Assembly: GCF_905171765.1 (NCBI RefSeq) | Contig: NC_053395.1 | Location: 188,979,577-189,043,576, forward strand | Source: Bufo bufo | Taxonomy: Eukaryota > Chordata > Amphibia > Anura > Bufonidae | DNA: 64,000 nucleotides | Reading direction: 5' to 3' | Part shown: one piece after another, positions 56,745-64,000 of the stretch | Position numbering within the stretch: position 1 is the stretch's first letter | Layout of the letters: each line of letters starts with the position of its first letter | Notes under the pieces: generated by a model | What the model saw: only the letters and a program-made list of their open reading frames with translations | Database searches by the model: none | Told to the model about the DNA's origin: nothing | Made by a program: the position numbers and the translations under genes

Positions 56745-58349
56745 CAGTTGCAAGAAAAAGTATGTGAACCCTTTGGAATGATTTGGATTTCTGCACAAAT
56801 TGGTCATAAAATGTGATCTGATCTTTATCTAAGTCACAACAATAGACAATCACAGTCTGCTTAAACTAATAACAAACAAAGAATTAAATATTACCATGTT
56901 TTTTTTGAACACACCATGTAAACATTCACAGTGCAGGTGGAAAAAGTATGTGAACCCCTAGACTAATGACATCTTCAAGAGCTAATTGGAGTGAGGTGTC
57001 AGCCAACTGGAGTCCAATCAATGAGATGAGATTGGAGGTGTTGGTTACAGCTGCCCTGCCCTATGAAAAACACACACCAGTTCTGGGTTTGCTTTTCACA
57101 AGAAGCATTGCCTGATGTGAATGATGCCTCGCACAAAAGAGCTCTCAGAAGACCTACGATTAAGAATTGTTGACTTGCATAAAGCTGGAAAGGGTTATAA
57201 AATTATCTCCAAAAGCCTTGCTGTTCACAAATTGTCTATAAATGGAGAAAGTTCAGCACTGCTGCTACTCTCTCTACGAGTGGCCGTTCTGTAAAGATGA
57301 CTGCAAGAGCACAGCACAGACTGCTCAATGAGGTGAAGAAGAATCCTAGAGTGTCAGCTAAAGACTTACAAAAGTCTCTAGCATATACTAAAATCCCTGT
57401 TAGCGAATCTACGATACGTAAAACACTAAACAAGAATGGATTTCATGGGAGAATACCACAGAGGAAGCCACTGCTGTCAAATAAAAACATTGCTGCACGT
57501 TTACAGTTTGCACAAGAGCACCTGGATGTTCCACAGCAGAACTGGCAAAATATTCTGTGGACAGATGAAACCAAAGTTGAGTTGTTTGGAAGAAACACAC
57601 AACACTATGTGTGGAGAAAAAGAGGCACAGCACAACAACATCAAAACCTCATCCCAACTGTGAAGTATGGTGGTGGGGGCATCATAGTTTGGGGCTGCTT
57701 TGCTGCGTCAGGGCCTAGACGGATTGCTATCATCGAAGGAAAAATGAATTCCCAAGTTTATCAAGACATTTTGCAGGAGAACTTAAGGCCATCTGTCCAC
57801 CAGCTGAAGCTCAACAGAAGATGGGTGCTGCAACAGGACAACGACCCAAAGCATAGAAGTAAATCAACAACAGAATGGCTTAAACAGAAGAAAATACACC
57901 TTCTGGAGTGGCCCAGTCAGAGTCCTGACCTCAACCCGATTGAGATGCTGTGGCATGACCTCAAGAAAGCGATTCACACCAGACATCCCAAGAATATTGC
58001 TGAACTGAAACAGTTCTGTAAAGAGGAATGGTCAAGAATTACTCCTGACCGTTGTGCATGTCTGATCTGCAACTACAGGAAACGTTTGGTTGAAGTTATT
58101 GCTGCCAAAGGAGGTTCAACCAGTTATTAAATCCAAGGGTTCACATACTTTTTCCACCTGCACTGTGAATGTTTACATGGTGTGTTCAATAAAAACATGG
58201 TAACATTTAATTCTTTGTGTGTTATTAGTTTAAGCAGACTGTGATTGTCTATTGTTGTGACTTAGATGAAGATCAGATCACATTTTATGACCAATTTGTG
58301 CAGAAATTCATATCATTCCAAAGAGTTCACATACTTTTTCTTGCAACTG
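56745..58349 (+). mobile_element. Tc1 element with 215-bp terminal inverted repeats, 1605 bp
   Basis: TA at 56743-56744 and 58350-58351. The inverted repeats span about 56745-56960 and 58137-58349; each has outer and inner copies of AAAAAGTATGTGAACCC (IR/DR layout). Arms are very similar over their whole length, so the insertion is probably not old. Confidence 0.95.
57124..58130 (+). pseudogene. Tc1 transposase, DD34E, one frameshift
   Basis: Starts [20 protein letters not shown] at ATG 57124. The first helix-turn-helix breaks near 57226, where a short deletion (about 14 bases by comparison with the family as I know it) removes part of the recognition helix and changes frame. From there the second frame is open to 58130, the uninterrupted ATG-started part being 57297-58130. 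Catalytic residues all present: Asp at 57564-57566 (WTDETK), Asp at 57837-57839 (QQDNDPKH), Glu at 57942-57944 (NPIEMLW), 34 residues apart for the last two. Glycine box YGGGGIIVWG intact. Confidence 0.92.
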
Positions 58350-58351
58350 TA

Positions 58352-58984
58352 TAGGTATAACTTTACCCACCCCGGGTACAGTTCAAGAGAATGGGGCAAG
58401 CAGCTGTAATTACACTGTGCCGCTGCTACAAAGGAGACAACGTGCAGGTACTGTAAGTTTTGAGGAGGAAGCAACACATGCATGATCACTGTAACCCCTT
58501 TAAACAGCTAAATGGCAAGGGGGGCCAGGAGTCGGACCCTGACTATTAAATGACTCCACTACGCAACCTCTTTAACAGAGGGCCATCACTGTTTGGTCCT
58601 TTTGAAGTCATGTATAACCTGGAGGCATGGAGTGAGATTCTGCACTATTCAGGGCGTCAATGGGAAATTTTAGAAAGAGAGAATCTGCTCTAACATTAAG
58701 TCTTCATAATATACAGCCTATTACCTCACCAAACACACGGACGGAAAGAATATTTATAGTACATGGCAGGAGATTGATGTGTTTATGTCTTACCTATCCT
58801 TTAATGATGTCTGTGAGATTTACGTTAAGTTCCCAATCCCTGGCAAATCCTGCATTTTTAGGACTGATCACAAATTTGTATTCCATATCATCATCTTTGT
58901 GAATTTATCCTAAATTTCTTTGATCGAGCTTTAAATGACAGTTTATCACATATTTGGGATTATCAGCAATCATAGAAAGACTCA
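58352..58984. other. No recognisable feature
   Basis: No repeat end or coding signal that I can support. Confidence 0.35.
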
Positions 58985-59392
58985 CTGCCTGAAAGGGGAT
59001 ACTAAAACGAAAATAAACACTTTATTTGGATAATAGTTAAAAAAACCACTTGTGGGGCTTATTCCCCTATGTATGACAGGCATATAACTTGGTGGAATCA
59101 CAGTCAGGTATGGAGAGGTCAAGGTAAGTATGCCCCCCCACCTTATCTCCGATTGGAGATATATCAAAAGGAGTACTGTGCGAATGTGCCGGGGTACTGA
59201 AATATTAACCCCTGGATGACTCACATTCGAATCCCCCAAGGTATACAAAAATACGGTGGTAAACACAGTCTGGATCTGATCTGGCCTGTCCTGCACCCCC
59301 TGTTAGAGCAATGTACACCCAGTGTAACCACACTGGGAACAACCATCTAAGAATGGTTCACTCTGCATGACAAAAGAGTTGGCTCCCTAAGT

Positions 59393-59447
59393 GCGCTCTA
59401 CACGTTTCATCAGGATTACCCTGAATCATCAGGAGCTTATGGAGCGC
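59393..59447 (-). ncRNA. Hammerhead-like self-cleaving RNA motif in the Penelope terminal region
   Basis: Minus strand: CTGATGA (59426-59432), stem II CAGG/CCTG with a short loop (59409-59425), GAAA (59405-59408), short stem III and GUA cleavage triplet in ACGTGTA, and stem I from GCGCTC (59442-59447) with GAGCGC (59393-59398). All core boxes match the hammerhead consensus. Hammerhead motifs are a known feature of Penelope terminal repeats. Confidence 0.65.
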
Positions 59448-60325
59448 TAATAGGTAGAGTGAAGATGCAAGCATCCAGGCAAAAAGGATGACCACCGCTG
59501 ATGGTGTGTGGGTATCACCCACTGTAGAGGCACTGCTGATACACCTAAACTAACTTTAAAAGTGCCGCTGATACACCTAACTACAGTAGCGCTGCCCTAG
59601 CTGGTGTGCGGAGGCCGCGCGTCCGGCACTGGTATGGCCATGGCGCGCTTCTACATGTGCCTAAAAAAGAAAAGCCCCACCCATCACAACGGAGGAAAGT
59701 CTATCATGGGGCACTCAAAGATCAGGGGGGACCGCTCCCTGTACTGGTGCAACGCTTGGTGTATAGGTTCCAACCAGGTAATAACAAGAACGGGGGAGAA
59801 GGTGGCTCAGAGCGGGAGAGTAGGGACTAATGGGCCAACGAAACAAAAATAGTTCAAATGGGGATATTATCAAGGTCCCTGCACCAGTGAATAATAAATG
59901 ACACTGTAGTAATACAGAACTGGCCCCATAAAGGCTGGCTATATCATGTAAAAGCGGAGCCAGATGTGACCTGCAATGAACCAGGGGCCGTATGAGCAAG
60001 TTGTTATCCACTACAGACCCAATTGCAAACCGGGGGGAGCAATGTCCCCATTCACCACCCCCAAAATCTACGAATAGAAACTGCCAGATGCCCCTGACCA
60101 GGGGGTCCCACAACAAGTCCTAGGCATGTATATGATGAACTCCAGTAATACATCAGCCAATGCTGGAAAGTAATGATAAAAAGAGCCGTCCACAGAATAT
60201 GAGGTGGATAAGATCAAACATGCCAAATGGCGAACTAGGGGCTACGGCACCCCAGAAGGGCAGAAAACGCAGGGTCTAGGTTGAACCTTCCTGGGTAAAA
60301 AGGGCTGCCAATCTGGAAAAAAATG

Positions 60326-60688
60326 TTAATCAATAAATAAAGTAAATGACATATGGTCATTTAGCCCCTTTGGTTTCAGTGTCGACAGCCTAAATATCCA
60401 CTGCGTCTCCTTCCTCAGGACAAGCTTGTTAAAGTTGCCACCCCGCGGTGATCGCCGTACCACTTCTACACCTTGGAATTTAAGGACTCTAGGATTTGCC
60501 CCATGTGACGTCCTCACATGTTTGGCAATTGGAGTATCCCTATCATTTCGGATGTCACCAATATGTTCACCAATCCGGCGTCTGAATTCCCGGATGATCT
60601 TACCCACATATTGGATCCCACATTCACATGTGATGAGGCAGACCATACTGGAGGTTTTACAATTCACAAATGATCGGATGGTGAACAT
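60326..60688 (-). pseudogene. GIY-YIG endonuclease domain of a Penelope-like element
   Basis: In Penelope elements this C-terminal domain nicks DNA to prime reverse transcription. The frame shows the Cys-rich lead-in (VNCKTSSMVCLITCECG), the GIY-YIG signature as GIQYVG, basic helix REFRRRIGEH, and the TPIAKHVRTSHG segment with conserved His. Translation ends at LTLFID-type residues before the untranslated part. The frame opens at a Met that immediately follows an A-rich junction, so it is a truncation product and not a complete gene. No stop within the domain. Whether any protein is made is doubtful. Confidence 0.82.
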
Positions 60689-60690
60689 TT

Positions 60691-61555
60691 TTTCTTTTTT
60701 TCACGTGGATACATACCGCATTTATTTAGAATTTTTCAGTGGCAATCATAGAAAGGCAGAAATAAAAAAATTGTTGTAAGCATAGAAAGGTTACAGGACG
60801 ACAAACTAAAATATACCGGTATTATATTCTTCTTTCAATACCCGATTGAACAAGCACTGATACATTGTCAAGCACACAATAAAGATCCCAGCTACTGTAT
60901 TTGCAGCTAATGGTGATTGAGCAGATCATTCCCCTCTCTTTTGTATCCCTGGAAAATCAAGCTTTTGGATTTTTTATTTGAACACATTGGCCCCTGATGG
61001 GTTAAATGAAATGATAGGGAGTATCAGGAATTGAACAGGGGCCGTTATCGTATACTTACATACTTATTTTCTTTTAACTCCATTTTCTCTTTTTATTTTG
61101 TAGGTATCATGTTCACACTGCATGCAATTTGTGTTGCTTTTTATATGTGAAATGGAGAGAACACAAGGTTCCCTATTCTATGATGTAATGTTATTGTACT
61201 TTGTTTAACACGTTCACATTTTTTTATTTTTCTCTTGCTCAATAAGAACGTAAAAAACAAAAAGAGAAGACCCTATCTGGAGATAAGTAAACAATTTAGT
61301 AAATATCAAATATTAACTGCCCAAGGCTACATACCAAACTTAACCCAGATATCTAAGAATGAAGAAAAAAAGCCTAAAAATGTACTATTAATGAAGTATC
61401 TAAAAATCACAAAACCAGATAGTGCCGTGAGCAACTGCAGCTTTAGAAATCGCTAGCACCAGTGTATGTAGATAATGTCCGTGCATTGCTAAGAGACTAA
61501 GGGGTGTGCACTACCCTCTTTAGTCCTACTGTTTGCCAATGATGTATAGTAATTA
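60691..61555. other. No recognisable feature
   Basis: AT-rich sequence without clear repeat ends. Confidence 0.35.
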
Positions 61556-61613
61556 GTCTGACGAAGATAATAACATAAACACTGGACGCTAGAATGCTAA
61601 AACCTTCTAACTT

Positions 61614-61662
61614 TTCCCCCAACATGTTTCACCAGTAACCTGACTTCATCAGGGGTATTGGG
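61614..61662 (-). ncRNA. Hammerhead-like self-cleaving RNA motif
   Basis: Minus strand: CTGATGA (61646-61652), stem II TCAG/CTGG (61631-61645), GAAA (61627-61630), ACATGTT as short stem III and cleavage site, stem I CCC/GGG. It lies in repeat-like sequence with AATAAATTG nearby (plus strand 61743), probably another Penelope-type terminal fragment. Confidence 0.55.
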
Positions 61663-61797
61663 CAGAATTAAGGTGAGACGCCAAATCGGACCTTATAAGA
61701 CCTCTCATAATGAAGCGACAGGTCTGTTAACCTATGTCTGAAAATAAATTGATAAAAGAAAATCATGTCAGCTGGAAATTAATAAATTAGAACAATT

Positions 61798-62455
61798 CTT
61801 ATTATTCCTGTACTGTGACATCACTGTATTTATTATCCCTGTACTGTGACATCACTGTATTTATTATCCCTGCATTGTGACATCACTGTGTTTATTATCC
61901 ATGTACTGTGACATCACTGTGTTTATTATCCCTGCATTGTGACATCACTGTGTTTATTATCCCTGTACTGTGACATCACTGTATTTATTATCCCTGTACT
62001 GTGACATCACTGTATTTATTATCCCTGCATTGTGACATCACTGTGTTTATTATCCATGTACTGTGACATCACTGTGTTTATTATTTCTGTACTGTGACAT
62101 CATTGTTTATTTTCCCTGTACTGTGACATCACTATGTTTATTATTACTGTACTGTGACATCACTGTGTTTATTATCCCTGTACTGTGACATCACTGTGTT
62201 TATTATCTCTGTACTATGACATCCCTGGGTTTATTATCCATGTACTGTGACATCACTGTGCTTATTATCTCTGTACTGTGACATCACTATGTTTATTATC
62301 CCTGTACTATGACATCACTGTGTTTATTATCCCTGCACTGTGACATCACAGTATTTATTATCCCTGTACTGTGACATCACAGTATTTATTATCTCTGTAC
62401 TGTGATATCACTGTGTTTATTATCTCTGTACTGTGACATCGCTGTTTTTACTGTC
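61798..62455. repeat. 31-bp minisatellite, about 21 copies
   Basis: Unit TTTATTATCCCTGTACTGTG plus ACATCACTGTG, with point variation (CTGCATTG, CTCTGTACT). Each unit carries TGACATCA, one base from the cAMP-response palindrome. No open frame of note. Confidence 0.97.
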
Positions 62456-63281
62456 CTTGCTTTACCTCTTAGGGGGTTAAGGAATAGGTGTGGGTTCCAA
62501 AGGTAGGACCTACACCACAGGATATTCATACATGTCTGATATCATGTATCAGACATGTATGAATATCCTGTGGATGGGCCATAGAAGTCTTGGATAGGAA
62601 TACCTTTTTACTGTAGGTTAGGCCTCTTAATGTAAGCTAAGACTCTATGATCCATGCCATGCTATAACGCAATTCAGCATATACCACAACCCGAACACAA
62701 ACTTCAAAATATGAAGTTCGCTCATCCCTAATGGCCATCTTAAAAGACTCAGTGTCTGTTTTTGTAGAGCTAACAGTTTCATTTTAAGTACGTGACACCG
62801 GGTCTCTAAAGTACTGTATTTAACATTCCTTGGTCAGCTCCTGCCTCTGGGTTAGACATCTACAAGCTCAGGCTCAGCAGTCTCCTGGAGTTACTTGTAC
62901 ATATTAGTCACACCTTTACCACTACATTACAATACTTGATCAAGAAATGCTATTTTTGTTCATGTATTTCCCCTGTGCCCTAGCTGTTGTATCCACCTCC
63001 ATCACACCCTTTAATTTCATAGGTAGGGTATTTCTCCTGCAGCTCATGCCCCTGACATGACTTGACCTTCAAACTTGCACGTTTGACAGAGCGCCTTAAG
63101 AATGTAATTGGAGGTCAAGATCTCTTGCCTGGTCATGCTTTACTGCTGCAGTAGGTGGCATCCTTCACATAAGTGACAAATACAAACACAAGACCCTTCT
63201 TGTTGCCCTGAGACCAGGTAGGAGGACACCTGTAAAGCAAACAACAGTTGGGTTATGGCAGGTAAAATGAAAATGAAATAT
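62456..63281. other. Dyad at 62520-62575, otherwise nothing recognised
   Basis: CAGGATATTCATACATGTCTGATATC and its complement meet near 62545 (arms about 28 bp). No gene seen. Confidence 0.5.
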
Positions 63282-64000
63282 TTAACCCCTTAGGGACCCA
63301 TGACCTATCGGTACGGCATGGTTCCCGAGTCCTTAAGGACCCATGACGTACCGGTACGTCATGTGTTGTTCCGATCACCGCCGCCTGGCGGGCGGTGATC
63401 GGAACAAGGTGCCTGCTCAAATCATTGAGCAGGCACTTCGGCTACATGCGCGGGGGGGTCCCGTGACCCCCCCATGTCGGTGATCGCCGCAAACCGCAGG
63501 TCAATTCAGACCTGCGGTTTGCGGCTTTTACCTGGTGCGGCAGCGGCGGCGGTGGTGCCATCGGGTCCCCATGGGGCTGTGGGGGGGACCCGATGGCATA
63601 GAAAGCAGCGCGATGCCTTCCTGAGGCATCTGCGGTGCCTTCCGGTGACGAGCCTGTGAGATCCAGCCCCCTGGATCTCACAGGCCAGAAGCTGTATGAG
63701 TAATACACACTGTATTACTCATACAGCCAATAGATTCCAATACAGAAGTATTGAAATGCATTGTAAAAGATTAGACCCCCAAAAAAAAGTTGAAAAAATA
63801 AAGTTTTCCCCCCAAAAAATTAAAAGTTTCAAGTAAAAATAAACAAAAATGTCATTTTCCCCAAATAAAGTAAAATAAAATTGGTAGAAAATAAGGGGAA
63901 AAAAAAAAGTATACATATTAGGTATCGCCGCGTCTGTATCGACCGGCTCTATAAACATATCACATGACCTAACCCCTCAGAGGAACACCGTAAAAAATAA
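63282..64000. mobile_element. Left part of a TTAA-type element, cut by the window edge
   Basis: TTAA (63282-63285) is followed by CCCCTTAGGGACCCATGACC and a near-direct repeat (CCTTAAGGACCCATGACG). A run of perfect hairpins follows: TTCCGATCACCGCC/GGCGGTGATCGGAA, GTGCCTGCTCAA/TTGAGCAGGCAC, GCCGCAAACCGCAGGTC/GACCTGCGGTTTGCGGC. The right end is outside the window. Confidence 0.6.

Larger units (their letters stand above)
58985..60690 (-). mobile_element. Penelope-like element, 3' part
   Basis: On the minus strand: GIY-YIG endonuclease frame (60326-60688), about 880 bp without a frame, a hammerhead-like motif (59393-59447), then sequence ending with AATAAAGTG near 59018. The reverse transcriptase is absent, so the copy is truncated at about 60690. 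Confidence 0.75.

Noticed and set aside
61798..62455. CRISPR-like array
   Set aside because: Units are contiguous with no unique spacers, and the context is a vertebrate genome.
1..64000. tRNA genes or tRNA-derived SINE heads
   Set aside because: No convincing A-box/B-box pair with a foldable cloverleaf was seen by eye; a covariance search would be needed to exclude them.

Overview
The window reads as non-genic vertebrate DNA, most likely from an anuran amphibian. It is low in coding content, has no bacterial-style operons, and is packed with transposable elements of the mix typical of large frog genomes: several Tc1/mariner lineages, piggyBac with many TTAA-flanked relatives, hAT and Harbinger-like MITEs, a Tx1/L1-type LINE, Penelope-like retroelements and solo LTRs. 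The frog assignment is an inference from repeat content; no host gene was identified with confidence.

Layout. 1-10.8 kb: MITEs, one solo LTR (7357-7749, 5-bp TSD) and little else. 10.8-12.4 kb: a full-length Tc1 element whose 341-codon transposase is open but has Lys at the catalytic Glu position. 13.5-17.1 kb: a four-element nest, in which a Harbinger-like MITE is split by a 2.87-kb hAT-like element that itself carries a 1.4-kb TGTCACGG...CCGTGACA palindrome and a TTAA MITE. 21.0-29.8 kb: an 8.8-kb piggyBac element with TTAA ends, a 2.6-kb array of alternating-orientation repeats, and a minus-strand transposase gene broken by a 2.0-kb hAT insertion (8-bp TSD) and by a one-base contraction. 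30.7-33.0 kb: two hAT elements, one carrying a 28-bp minisatellite. 33.7-38.8 kb: a 5'-truncated, decayed L1-type LINE on the minus strand. 38.8-39.3 kb: a repeat with a hammerhead-like motif. 40.0-41.5 kb: four related MITEs, each with TTA duplications, inside a CAGTATT-type satellite. 42.1-43.6 kb: a repeat split by an LTR. 45.2-48.0 kb: a decayed BED-finger hAT transposase. 48.5-51.2 kb: a transposase-less relative of the big piggyBac. 51.5-54.3 kb: two Tc1 elements (DD37E and DD36E spacing), both in one TA-rich tract. 56.7-58.3 kb: a Tc1 element with 215-bp terminal repeats. 59.0-60.7 kb: the GIY-YIG end of a Penelope-like element with a hammerhead-like motif downstream; a second such motif lies at 61.6 kb. 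61.8-62.5 kb: a 31-bp minisatellite. From 63.3 kb: the left end of another TTAA-type element.

How the parts relate. The elements form sets of autonomous and non-autonomous relatives: a piggyBac transposase source next to a deletion derivative with the same ends, and hAT MITEs with shared ends near a decayed hAT transposase. Target duplications let the order of insertion be read at several nests. All five transposase genes examined are damaged in different ways (lost catalytic residue, premature stop, internal deletion, frameshift, insertion). The most interesting signals are the hammerhead-like cores tied to Penelope-type sequence, the dyad array shared by two piggyBac relatives, the palindrome with inward-facing CCAAT/TATA pairs, and satellites acting as insertion targets.
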